From Candidatus Krumholzibacteriia bacterium (GTDB lineage Bacteria; Krumholzibacteriota; Krumholzibacteriia; Krumholzibacteriales; Krumholzibacteriaceae), in the NCBI GenBank assembly GCA_028706585.1, contig JAQTVX010000040.1:1-11596 (forward strand): a DNA stretch of 11,596 bases. Reading direction: 5' to 3'. Position 1 is the first letter of the stretch; each line of letters opens with the position of its first letter. Below, piece by piece: positions 1 through 6,546 of the stretch. The notes beneath the pieces are model-generated. The model saw nothing but the letters and a program-made list of their open reading frames with translations, had not been told where the DNA came from and did not search any database. A program made the translations under genes and the position numbers.

Positions 1-15
1 AGGGTCATCCGTCAT
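1..15 (-). CDS. Possible 5' end of next gene (partial)
   Basis: Reading leftward, an ATG at 15 opens a frame (M-T-D-D-P) that runs off the window, and an alternative ATG lies at 8. In many bacteria tilS and hpt are followed by ftsH, so an ftsH start is a reasonable guess from gene order alone. Only five codons are visible and the ribosome binding site is weak, so the protein cannot be identified. Confidence 0.2.
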
Positions 16-71
16 ATCTATCCGTATCCATTCTTTCTGGAAAATAATGCAAAAGCAGGGCTTTGTCCATA

Positions 72-662
72 TCAGGGATTTTGTTTCACGGGCGCCCTTT
101 CTTCGTTCAGGGCCGCCGTCCGTGCCGGCTCCTCCAGGACCGCGCCGGGAAGGAGCTCGGCAATATATGCGAGGTTCCTGTATCGCTCCATGAAATCGAG
201 CCCGTAACCTACGACGAAGACATCGGGCACCTTGAAGCCTATGTAGTCGACCGAGACCGTGATCTCGCGGCACGAGGGCTTGTCGAGGAGCGCGCACACT
301 CGGAGACTGCGGATGCGGCGCTCTTCGAGCATCTGTTCGAGGAACGAGAGCGTGTGTCCCGTATCGACGATTCCGTCGATGATGATGACGTCGCGGTCGT
401 TCACGCTCCGTTTGAGATCGTTCAGGATCTCGATCTGCTCGCTTCTCGCGAATCCGTTGTGGTAGCTGTGGACGGTGATGAAATCGACCTCATGTGGGAT
501 CGTGATGTGGCGAACGAGGTCGGCGAGAAAAATGAAGCCTCCCTTGAGGAGGCTTATGAGAACGGGATTCTTGTCCGCATAGTCGACTGAGATCTGTTCA
601 GCGAGCTCGCGCACGCGGGTATCGATCTCTTCCTGCGTTATGAGCACTCTGCCGATTTGCAC
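72..662 (-). CDS. hpt: Hypoxanthine phosphoribosyltransferase
   Basis: A purine-salvage enzyme that transfers the phosphoribosyl group of PRPP to hypoxanthine (and usually guanine) in the cytoplasm. The 196-residue protein has the family layout: SLLKGG near residues 37-42, the flexible-loop segment with SYHNG at 66-70, the PRPP-binding loop at 92-104 (VIIIDGIVDTGHT), and the purine-binding DKPS and PDVFVVGYGLDF segments at 127-130 and 146-157. The start is GTG at 662, preceded by a GGAAAGG ribosome binding site 7 bases upstream. It lies 83 bp after tilS on the same strand, a very common pairing. One oddity: the acidic pair before the loop, normally Glu-Asp, is Asp-Gly (residues 96-97). The C-terminal 20 or so residues look like an unconserved tail. 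Family assignment is firm. Confidence 0.95.
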   Translation of the reverse strand: MQIGRVLITQEEIDTRVRELAEQISVDYADKNPVLISLLKGGFIFLADLVRHITIPHEVDFITVHSYHNGFARSEQIEILNDLKRSVNDRDVIIIDGIVDTGHTLSFLEQMLEERRIRSLRVCALLDKPSCREITVSVDYIGFKVPDVFVVGYGLDFMERYRNLAYIAELLPGAVLEEPARTAALNEERAPVKQNP

Positions 663-745
663 TTGTCGGCCTTTCCGGCTCGAGGTTCGTACGATCGGTG
701 CCTGCTTTCATTTGGGGATGATACCACAATGGTCCCGCTGCGCCA

Positions 746-2128
746 TCATATTTTGTCCGGCAGAGAAAAAAGTGCGATGCGCACGGCGACGCGCGTGGAC
801 GGAACGATCCTGGTCCGCTCGTCCGCCGCGACCCCGGGCACCCAGAATATGCCGCGCGCGTCCTCGAAAACCGGAATCGAGTCGCGCTTCGAGAGGGGGA
901 CCTTGCGGTCGATGAACAGGTCGCTCAGCTTTTTTCCCCCCCGCATGCCGAAAGGGACGATGCGGTCGCCGGGCCGCCTTCCCCTCACCCGGATCGGAAA
1001 GACGATACGGGCGAAACGGCCCTCCGTAGCGCTGGATAGCGCCCCGGCCTCATCGGCGCGCACTCGTTCGACTGTGGCGAAAAGGTCCCACCAGGGGAGC
1101 GTGTAGCTTCCTTCCGCTGCGATGATCGCCTCGCCGGGTGGCATCCGCTCCCGGCCGCGCCTCGCGATGACGAACTCCGAATGCTCGATGCGGGCTTCTA
1201 TTCCGTGGGGGAAATGGATTGCCTTGCCGGATCGTCCCGAACGGATGAGGCGCTTCGCCGCGTCGAAGTGCGTTCTATCGATATCCTGGAGCACGCCGAA
1301 CCTCTCGCGAAGCGCGAGGTCGACGAGGAGATAGAGCTGAAAATCGGTGAAGGTCTCCATACCGTCCAGCGGGACGCGGATCTCGCCGCGCGGATCGGTC
1401 TTCGGAATCAGCTGCCGCAGCGGCTTTTCGAGTGTTTCCCAACCCTCCGAGATATTCTCCGACAGGCGCAGGAGCGCTTCCGACATCGATGGGTTGAAGC
1501 TCTTTCTCAGGTAGGGGAGAAGCCTGTTTCTGATGCGGTTGCGCAGGTATGCGTCGTCCAGGTTGCTCTTGTCGATCGCGTAGCGGACCCGGCGGCTCTT
1601 GAGATACGATCTCAGCTCCGAGCGTCCGCAACCGAGAAGCGGCCTCACGAAAAGCCCGCGGCGCGGTTGCATGCCGCGCAGGCCGCGCCACCCCGAGCCC
1701 CGGATCAGATGATGGAGAATGGTCTCCGCCTGATCGTCCCGCGTGTGCCCGAGGGCAACGGCGTCGGCGCGCCACGCGAGCGCCGTCTCTTCGAGAAAGT
1801 CGTATCGCAGCAGCCGGGCCGTTTCCTCGATCCCCTTCTTTATTCTTCGCGCCTCGGCGGGCACGTTCCCTGACCCGAGAAAGAGAGGGATGGAGAGCCG
1901 CGCGGCATAGCGCTCGACGATGGTCCTCTCGCGAGCGGCCTCGCACCGGATCCCGTGATCGTAATGCGCCGCGGCGAGCTCGAATTGCATATCGCGTGCA
2001 AGCTCCGACAGGATCATGAGAAGCGCCATCGAGTCCGGGCCGCCGGAAACCGCCGCGAGCACCCTCGAGCGGGGCGGGATGAGATCCCGGGCGAGGATGC
2101 AGTTCCTGACCGTGTCGATGCAGTTCAT
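746..2128 (-). CDS. tilS: tRNA(Ile)-lysidine synthase
   Basis: TilS uses ATP and lysine to convert C34 of the CAU anticodon of tRNA-Ile2 to lysidine, so that the tRNA reads AUA and is charged with isoleucine. The 460-residue protein has the N-type ATP pyrophosphatase P-loop SGGPDS at residues 28-33, the conserved GHTRDDQAET at 127-136 and RNRIRNRLLP near 197-206. It also has a C-terminal TilS domain (GRRPGDRIVPFG, KKLSDLFIDRKVP, WVPGV) over about the last 70 residues. I chose the ATG at 2128. The frame stays open upstream to 2209, but those codons translate the 3' half of the tRNA gene and are not coding. The ribosome binding site is weak. A tRNA with a CAU anticodon lies 48 bp upstream on the same strand with no terminator between them, so co-transcription is plausible. 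Confidence 0.94.
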   Translation of the reverse strand: MNCIDTVRNCILARDLIPPRSRVLAAVSGGPDSMALLMILSELARDMQFELAAAHYDHGIRCEAARERTIVERYAARLSIPLFLGSGNVPAEARRIKKGIEETARLLRYDFLEETALAWRADAVALGHTRDDQAETILHHLIRGSGWRGLRGMQPRRGLFVRPLLGCGRSELRSYLKSRRVRYAIDKSNLDDAYLRNRIRNRLLPYLRKSFNPSMSEALLRLSENISEGWETLEKPLRQLIPKTDPRGEIRVPLDGMETFTDFQLYLLVDLALRERFGVLQDIDRTHFDAAKRLIRSGRSGKAIHFPHGIEARIEHSEFVIARRGRERMPPGEAIIAAEGSYTLPWWDLFATVERVRADEAGALSSATEGRFARIVFPIRVRGRRPGDRIVPFGMRGGKKLSDLFIDRKVPLSKRDSIPVFEDARGIFWVPGVAADERTRIVPSTRVAVRIALFSLPDKI

Positions 2129-2176
2129 CTTAAAGCGAGCTTTGAAATGTGGAATGTAAGTTTTTGAAATCAAATA

Positions 2177-2252
2177 TGGTGGCGGTGCAGGGACTCGAAC
2201 CCCGGACACAGAGATTATGATTCTCCTGCTCTACCAGCTGAGCTACACCGCC
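2177..2252 (-). tRNA. tRNA with CAU anticodon, probably elongator tRNA-Met
   Basis: A complete 76-nt cloverleaf with encoded CCA. The acceptor stem GGCGGTG pairs with CACCGCC, the D stem is GCTC/GAGC, the anticodon stem GGAGA/TCTCT encloses loop ATCATAA (anticodon CAT), and the T stem is CGGGG/CCCTG. G1-C72 and the absence of three G-C pairs at the base of the anticodon stem rule out an initiator. The acceptor GGCGGTG resembles known bacterial elongator tRNA-Met genes more than tRNA-Ile2 genes. Because the next gene is tilS, whose substrate is tRNA-Ile2(CAU), the alternative identity should be tested. Confidence 0.95.
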
Positions 2253-2263
2253 ACGCCCGCAAC

Positions 2264-2293
2264 ATAATAAGAAGCGAAAAGCGTTGATGTCAA
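2264..2293 (-). promoter_or_regulatory. Promoter of tRNA(CAU)-tilS-hpt
   Basis: Reading leftward there is a perfect -35 TTGACA (2288-2293), an 18-bp spacer and a -10 TATTAT (2264-2269). The predicted start, near 2257, is only about 5 bases before the tRNA 5' end. The stretch after the -10 is G+C-rich (GCGGGCG), like the discriminator of stringently controlled stable-RNA promoters. With no terminator seen between the tRNA and tilS, this promoter may also serve tilS and hpt. Confidence 0.75.
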
Positions 2294-2361
2294 TGGAAAA
2301 GCTCCCGAGCCGCTCTTCCGCCGTCCCGCTGCCGCTCTCGCGCCGCTATCCCACAAGGGCC

Positions 2362-2390
2362 TTGCCACTGTCTTTGTGGTGTGCTATAAA
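2362..2390 (+). promoter_or_regulatory. Promoter of the reductoisomerase-like / lipoprotein / gltX operon
   Basis: TTGCCA (2362-2367), a 17-bp spacer and TATAAA (2385-2390), with a TG one base upstream of the -10 (extended -10). The predicted transcript starts about 18 bases before the ATG at 2415. It is divergent from the tRNA promoter 70 bp away. Confidence 0.65.
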
Positions 2391-2414
2391 TAGTCGTTTA
2401 CGCGAGAGGACATT

Positions 2415-3437
2415 ATGGGGCATGCAATGCGCATTTTTGTCGAATCGGACTCCGATCCCGACGTTCTCGAGGGCAAGACGATCGCCATAGCCGGGTATGG
2501 CAACCAGGGCCGTCCTCAGGCCTTGAACCTTCGCGACAGCGGCTTCGCGGTGATCGTCGGCGCCCGGGAGGGAAAAGGCGGCTGGAAGCGCGCCCGGGAA
2601 GACGGTTTCGAAGCGATGCGCATCGAGGAGGCTGCGGGGAAGGCCGATGTTCTCATCGTGCTCCTTCCCGACGAGATTCAGGGAGACATCTATCGCGACG
2701 AAATACGAGGCGCCCTCCGGCCGGGCGCGGCCCTGTGCTTCGCCCACGGCTTCGCCGTCGCGTTCGGGGAGATAGCTCCGGAAAGTTACGATTGCGTGCT
2801 GGTCGCCCCGAAGGGGCAGGGGGCGAGCCTTCGCGAGGCGTTCGTCGCGGGATCCGGCATACCATGCCTCGTCGGCGTCGAGCGCGACGCATCCGGCGAG
2901 GCGAAAAGAATCGCGCTCGCCATCGCCCGGGGTCTCGGCTGTCTCCGTGTGGGCGCGTTTGAGACGAGCTTCCGCGAGGAGGCCGTGAGCGACATTTTCG
3001 GCGAGCAGGCGGTCCTCTGCGGTGGCGTGACGGCGCTCATCAAGCGTGCCTTCGACGTGCTCGTGCAGAAGGGGTACAGCCCCGAGATCGCGTACTTCGA
3101 ATGCTTCCATGAGCTCAAGATCATCGTCGATCTTTTCACGAGCCTCGGCTTCTCGGGCATGAGGGATGTGATCAGCGGCACGGCCGCCTACGGGAGCCTC
3201 AAGTTCGGCGAAGATCTGATAGGCGCCGACGTCGAGAAGAAAATGGAGGCGCTCTTCGAGAGAATCGAGAGCGGCGCTTTCGCGAGGGCATGGCTGGACG
3301 AGAACCGCGGCGGCGCGAGGGAGTTTGCGGCGCTGCGAGAAAGGGAACGGAATCTTCTCATTGAAACGATCGGAGAGCGGATCCGCGTGATGGGGGCCCC
3401 GGCGGCAGCGCGCGGACGCAAGAAGAAAGGATCATGA
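2415..3437 (+). CDS. Divergent ketol-acid reductoisomerase-like protein
   Basis: Similar over its whole length to class I ketol-acid reductoisomerase (IlvC), which converts acetolactate to dihydroxy-isovalerate in valine/leucine/isoleucine synthesis. The Rossmann motif GYGNQG is at residues 27-32. Equivalents of the catalytic and Mg2+-binding residues are present: H111, K133, D193 and E197 in SDIFGEQ, E229 and E233 in YFECFHELK, S254 in ISGTA. Several normally near-invariant neighbours differ: KGPGH is KGQGA, GSQGHAQ is GNQGRPQ, and the C-terminal MMPW block is absent. The NADPH-phosphate loop (REGKGGW, 51-57) keeps an Arg but lacks the usual Ser before Trp. No other ilv gene is near; it heads an operon with a lipoprotein and gltX. 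ATG 2415 follows GAGAGGA at 2404-2410; ATG 2427 would match the usual IlvC N terminus better. The fold is secure, the substrate is not. Confidence 0.85.
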   Translation: MGHAMRIFVESDSDPDVLEGKTIAIAGYGNQGRPQALNLRDSGFAVIVGAREGKGGWKRAREDGFEAMRIEEAAGKADVLIVLLPDEIQGDIYRDEIRGALRPGAALCFAHGFAVAFGEIAPESYDCVLVAPKGQGASLREAFVAGSGIPCLVGVERDASGEAKRIALAIARGLGCLRVGAFETSFREEAVSDIFGEQAVLCGGVTALIKRAFDVLVQKGYSPEIAYFECFHELKIIVDLFTSLGFSGMRDVISGTAAYGSLKFGEDLIGADVEKKMEALFERIESGAFARAWLDENRGGAREFAALRERERNLLIETIGERIRVMGAPAAARGRKKKGS

Positions 3438-4288
3438 TGCGAAAAGCTTGTTTCATCGCGGTTCTGCTGATGCTTGCGCTCGCCGTCGGCTGCGGAAAAG
3501 GCACGAAGGAGAATAAGGCGAAGGAGGAGGCGTTCCGCATACCCGATTCGCTTCTCGCCCCCATCATGGGATACCACCTCACCGTCGATGACTATCACGT
3601 CGTCAACGGCGGCGTCATGGCGAACGCCGAGATCGAGCTCCATTATCCGTCCTCCGAGATCGCACGCTACGTCGCGGTGAAGAGCTTCGGTTACGCCGAT
3701 GCGGCGTACAAGAAGGTCGAGCGGGAGATCGGAAAGCCCGCCGCGGGCAAGCTCGTGCTCATCGGAGCGGCCGATCTGGACGAATATCGTCTCATGACGC
3801 GCAAGGAATGGTGGTTCTACGGATACGTCAAGGGCGACACGATAATATTCGAGCCGTTCGACATCCTGCTCAAGCGCTCCATCGCCGAGGCGGCGATCTT
3901 CAACCGCATCGCGCAAGGGGCCGTCAACCGGCGATCGGGGGGCAAGTCGCCCGCTTGGCTCAGGGAGGCGCTCGCATCCAGGATCGCCAATGAGGTCGAA
4001 TTCCTCAAGATTCAGATACCCGAGATGCGGTACGAAGGGCGGAACATCGATCCATCTCCCGAAGCGGTCGAGAGCGCGATCGCGGCTGGAACGGACAGGG
4101 GTGATTCGCGGATCGCGTACTATGCCGCATACCGGATGCTCGACAATCTGCTCGCGAAGCATTCGATGGACAACGTCATGTCCTTTCTCGACCGGTTGAA
4201 GGAAGGCAAGACGCTCGACGAGGCGAGCCGGGAAGCGTTCGGCGTCGCGTACAAAGCTCTCATCGAGGAGATCCGGATCGATCACTAG
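3434..4288 (+). CDS. Lipoprotein with degenerate gluzincin-peptidase-like domain
   Basis: A 284-residue envelope lipoprotein: hydrophobic signal at residues 4-19 and lipobox LAVG-C with Cys20 as the probable lipidated residue, followed by a charged linker. Residues 140-190 recall the core of M1/peptidase-MA-type metalloproteases, in which HExxH is followed by P-x-W-L-x-E-G-L-A. Here the second part survives (SPAWLREALA, 172-181), but the HExxH position seems to read A-E-A-A-I (151-155), so both His ligands are missing. I infer a non-catalytic relative; without a structure prediction this is tentative. ATG 3434 overlaps the previous stop by 4 bases, and ATG 3437 is better spaced from AAAGG at 3426-3430. 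It sits between the reductoisomerase-like gene and gltX, 21 bp before gltX. I recognise no specific function. Confidence 0.8.
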   Translation: MMRKACFIAVLLMLALAVGCGKGTKENKAKEEAFRIPDSLLAPIMGYHLTVDDYHVVNGGVMANAEIELHYPSSEIARYVAVKSFGYADAAYKKVEREIGKPAAGKLVLIGAADLDEYRLMTRKEWWFYGYVKGDTIIFEPFDILLKRSIAEAAIFNRIAQGAVNRRSGGKSPAWLREALASRIANEVEFLKIQIPEMRYEGRNIDPSPEAVESAIAAGTDRGDSRIAYYAAYRMLDNLLAKHSMDNVMSFLDRLKEGKTLDEASREAFGVAYKALIEEIRIDH

Positions 4289-4309
4289 GCACTCAGCGCC
4301 GGGAGTACG

Positions 4310-5890
4310 ATGAATCTGGTCGAAAAGCACGATGATGTGATCCGCGTCCGGTTCGCGCCGAGCCCGACGGGGCATCTCCATGTCGGCGGGGCGAGGACCG
4401 CGCTGTACAACTATCTCTATGCGCGCAGGCAGGGCGGCGTTTTCGTGCTGCGCATCGAGGATACCGATGCGGCGCGCTCCACGAAGGAGTCGTACGAGGG
4501 GATCATGCGCGGTCTCCGGTGGCTCGGGCTCGAGTGGGATGAGGGACCCGACGTCAGCGGTGATTACGGACCGTACGTTCAATCGGCCCGGAGCGTCCTC
4601 TATCATTCGGAGATAGACAGGCTGCTCCGCGAGGGGAAGGCCTACCGGTGCTTTTGCACGAGCGAAGAGCTCGATGCGATGAGGGTCGAGCAGGAGCGCA
4701 AGAAACTCCCTCCGAAATACACGGGAACCTGCCGCTGCCTGACCCCTGAAGAGAGCGAGGAGAGGCTCGCGCGCGGGATGCCCTACGTCGTCAGGTTCAG
4801 GATGCCGGTCGAGGGCGACGTGCGCTTCACCGACGTCATCAGGGGCGATTTCAGCTTCGCGAACGCGGAGCTCGACGATTTCGTTCTCATCAAATCCGAT
4901 GGGAGGCCGACGTACAACTACGCAGTAGTGGTCGACGACGCCCACATGAGGATCAGCCACGTTATCCGCGGAGACGATCACATATCGAATACGCCTCGTC
5001 AGGTGCACCTGTACGGCGCGCTCGGCTTCAAGCTTCCCAGGTTCGCGCACCTTCCCATGATTCTCGGCTCCGACAAGACGCGCCTCAGCAAGCGCCACGG
5101 AGCGACGTCGATCGACGCGTATCGCGACAAATACTACCTCAGCGAGGCGATGGTCAATTATCTCGCCCTGCTCGGCTGGTCCTACGACGGCAAGCGCGAG
5201 CTCTTCACGGTCAAGGCGCTCATCGAGGCCTTCTCGCTCAAGAAAGTCTCCAGCAATCCGGCCGTCTTCGATCCGGCCAAGATGGAGTGGATCAACGCCG
5301 AGCATTTCAAGATGCTCCCGCAGAGCCGGAAGATCGAGCTCGTCTACGAAGTGCTCGAGAAGGAAGGGCTCTTCCCGCCGTCCTTCGAAGTGGACCTGTC
5401 GCGCCCGGTAGATCTCAAGCTCGTGCCCGGCAAGGAGCCGCTGCGCGTCGAGGCGATCGGGGACGCCGAGCGAACCTATGCGAAGGAGATACCGCGGCTC
5501 GCCCTCATAATCGACGCCCTCGGGAACAGGCTCAAGCTTCTGAAGGACGTCCCTGACCTCATGGGCTATTTCTACCGCGACGACTACGTCCGGGACGCCG
5601 ATGCGGTTCTGAATCACCTCATGAAGAAGGAGTCCTCCGTGAGGCTTGCGGCGCTCGCCGATGAATACGATAGGCTCCAGTACTTCGACCGCGCGTCCGT
5701 CGAGGAGGCCCTTCGCGCTCTTGCCGACCGGCTGGAGCTCCAATCGGGGGAGCTCATACATCCATGCCGCGTGGCCCTCACGGGGAAAACCGTCTCTCCG
5801 GACATCTTCTGGGTAGTGGTGCTGCTCGGAAAAGCGAAGACGATCCAACGGCTCCGCGCGGCCGCCGCGCTCGGCGCCGAAAAAAGATAG
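4310..5890 (+). CDS. gltX: Glutamyl-tRNA synthetase
   Basis: Class I aminoacyl-tRNA synthetase that charges tRNA-Glu, and in organisms lacking GlnRS also tRNA-Gln as the precursor for transamidation. The 526-residue protein has the HIGH-type signature APSPTGHLHVGGART (residues 16-30) and the KMSKS-type loop KTRLSKRHG (256-264). A zinc-site-like Cys set is C114, C116, C141 and C143; the E. coli enzyme uses three Cys and one His there. The helical anticodon-binding region fills the C terminus. It is somewhat longer than the E. coli enzyme (471), with extra sequence around residues 345-400. The start at 4310 follows GGGAG at 4301-4305. It is the last protein gene of the operon, and tRNA-Gln and tRNA-Glu genes follow 41 bp downstream. 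Whether it is discriminating cannot be decided by eye. Confidence 0.97.
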   Translation: MNLVEKHDDVIRVRFAPSPTGHLHVGGARTALYNYLYARRQGGVFVLRIEDTDAARSTKESYEGIMRGLRWLGLEWDEGPDVSGDYGPYVQSARSVLYHSEIDRLLREGKAYRCFCTSEELDAMRVEQERKKLPPKYTGTCRCLTPEESEERLARGMPYVVRFRMPVEGDVRFTDVIRGDFSFANAELDDFVLIKSDGRPTYNYAVVVDDAHMRISHVIRGDDHISNTPRQVHLYGALGFKLPRFAHLPMILGSDKTRLSKRHGATSIDAYRDKYYLSEAMVNYLALLGWSYDGKRELFTVKALIEAFSLKKVSSNPAVFDPAKMEWINAEHFKMLPQSRKIELVYEVLEKEGLFPPSFEVDLSRPVDLKLVPGKEPLRVEAIGDAERTYAKEIPRLALIIDALGNRLKLLKDVPDLMGYFYRDDYVRDADAVLNHLMKKESSVRLAALADEYDRLQYFDRASVEEALRALADRLELQSGELIHPCRVALTGKTVSPDIFWVVVLLGKAKTIQRLRAAAALGAEKR

Positions 5891-5915
5891 GTTGATTTTT
5901 GGCGCTCTTTTTTTT
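5874..5915 (+). terminator. Intrinsic-terminator-like hairpin at the end of gltX
   Basis: GCGCC then A5 (5874-5884, one bulged G) pairs with T5 then GGCGC (5896-5905). The 11-base loop contains the gltX stop codon, and eight T follow at 5908-5915. It could end or attenuate gltX transcription before the tRNA genes. The A-T-rich upper stem and large loop make its strength uncertain. Confidence 0.55.
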
Positions 5916-5920
5916 ACTTT
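5892..5920 (+). promoter_or_regulatory. Possible promoter for the tRNA-Gln/tRNA-Glu pair
   Basis: TTGATT (5892-5897), a 17-bp spacer and TACTTT (5915-5920), with a G+C-containing discriminator (CCCTGAGC) before the tRNA at 5932. The -10 is a poor match. It overlaps the gltX terminator hairpin, so the tRNAs may have both their own promoter and readthrough from gltX. Confidence 0.35.
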
Positions 5921-5931
5921 CCCTGAGCTAT

Positions 5932-6005
5932 TGGGGAGTGGTCTAATGGCAGGACAACTGACTCTGGATCAGTTTATGGGGGTTCGACTCCTCCCTCCCC
6001 AGCCA
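5932..6005 (+). tRNA. tRNA-Gln (anticodon CUG)
   Basis: A 74-nt cloverleaf with encoded CCA. Acceptor TGGGGAG pairs with CTCCCCA, with discriminator G. The anticodon stem ACTGA/TCAGT encloses loop CTCTGGA, giving anticodon CTG at 5964-5966. U1-A72 is typical of tRNA-Gln. It reads CAG codons. Confidence 0.96.
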
Positions 6006-6017
6006 GATAATCAGGGT

Positions 6018-6092
6018 GGCCCCTTAGTCTAGTGGTTAGGACGCTTGGTTCTCAGCCAAGAATCAGGGGTTCGACTCCCCTAGGGGCTACCA
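6018..6092 (+). tRNA. tRNA-Glu (anticodon CUC)
   Basis: A 75-nt cloverleaf with encoded CCA, 12 bp after tRNA-Gln. The anticodon stem CTTGG/CCAAG encloses loop TTCTCAG, giving anticodon CTC at 6051-6053. T stem AGGGG/CCCCT is perfect. Acceptor GGCCCCT pairs with AGGGGCT, leaving a G-U wobble at 1-72. It reads GAG codons; the tRNA-Glu for GAA is not in this window. Confidence 0.95.
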
Positions 6093-6093
6093 G

Positions 6094-6139
6094 AAGTCAA
6101 AGCCCGGGAGAAGCGACTTTCTCCCGGGCTTTATGACTT
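6094..6139. terminator. Strong bidirectional intrinsic terminator
   Basis: A perfect 14-bp stem (6099-6112 with 6119-6132; core GCCCGGGAGAA) closes a 6-base loop and is flanked by A and T tracts. AAGTC/GACTT extends it outward after a 2-base bulge. It sits between the plus-strand gltX-tRNA unit and the minus-strand fmdB unit and can serve both. Confidence 0.9.
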
Positions 6140-6172
6140 TCAGCGCGGCTGACCGCCGCGTCAGCAGCCCCC

Positions 6173-6358
6173 TCAAGTGGGGCCGCAGGATGCGCCGCCC
6201 GACGAGGAGCATCCCCGGCATTTCTTCGCGATCGCGGAGATGAGCTTGTCGATGTCGGCCGAGCCGCACGAGGGGCAGGTGACCTCCTGCGAGGAACTCA
6301 TGACCAGCTCTTCGAAGAGATTCCCGCACTTTCTGCATTCATACTCGAATATGGGCAT
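6173..6358 (-). CDS. FmdB-family zinc ribbon protein
   Basis: A 61-residue protein beginning MPIFEYECRKCG, typical of the FmdB zinc-ribbon family. One zinc knuckle is C8-x-x-C11 and the other C28-P-S-C31, followed by KLIS and a Ser/Gly/Cys-rich tail (C47, C50, C58) as seen in many family members. The family was named for a putative regulator of formamidase genes, but its molecular role is generally unknown. The start at 6358 follows AAGGTGAG. It is the last gene of the ArsR-led minus-strand unit, 3 bp after a small reading frame. The Cys-rich tail could bind a second metal or be redox active; that is inference. Confidence 0.88.
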   Translation of the reverse strand: MPIFEYECRKCGNLFEELVMSSSQEVTCPSCGSADIDKLISAIAKKCRGCSSSGGASCGPT

Positions 6359-6361
6359 CGC

Positions 6362-6541
6362 TCACCTTTTCGTTTCGGTCTCGTCGCTGCGTCCGTCCGG
6401 CCGAGCGGCATCGAGCTTGTCTTTCGCGGACCGGTCCCCGATCCCGCACGTCTGGGACATTCAGGTGGACACGCCGAGGCGTGGGAGGAGAAACCGCATG
6501 ACGGCGATCCAGATCACGACGAATATCAGGAGTTTTATCAT
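6362..6541 (-). CDS. Small membrane-anchored reading frame with an in-frame TGA
   Basis: Starting at ATG 6541, 5 bp after the ArsR stop, 26 codons give a hydrophobic segment with an Arg-flanked end (MIKLLIFVVIWIAV, then MRFLLPRLG). The frame meets TGA at 6461-6463. The next codon in the same frame is ATG (6460), and 32 hydrophilic, charged codons follow (SAKDKLDAARPDG and on) to a second TGA at 6362. The whole would be a 59-codon protein with one membrane anchor and a charged tail, a common small-protein design. It could be two coupled micro-ORFs, one gene broken by a nonsense mutation, or a recoded TGA. No clear ribosome binding site precedes either part. I recognise no family. Confidence 0.45.
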
Positions 6542-6546
6542 TTATC

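Noticed and set aside
5..70. A 21-codon ATG frame overlapping the hpt stop (minus strand)
   Set aside because: Too short, with no recognisable features or convincing ribosome binding site.
2129..2209. Upstream extension of tilS by 27 codons
   Set aside because: The extra codons translate the 3' half of the CAU tRNA gene, a well-known false extension; the ATG at 2128 starts just before the conserved region.
3188..5848. An 886-codon open frame on the minus strand
   Set aside because: It is antisense to the reductoisomerase-like gene, the lipoprotein and gltX, all with clear family motifs; long antisense frames are expected at this G+C content.
6144..6175. Possible selenocysteine tail of FmdB: TGA, Gly, Gly, Cys, TGA, with a GCTGAC/GTCAGC hairpin
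   Set aside because: Only three codons would be added, the hairpin overlaps the second TGA, and its loop begins 13 bases after the first TGA, closer than the usual bacterial SECIS range. The protein already ends plausibly.
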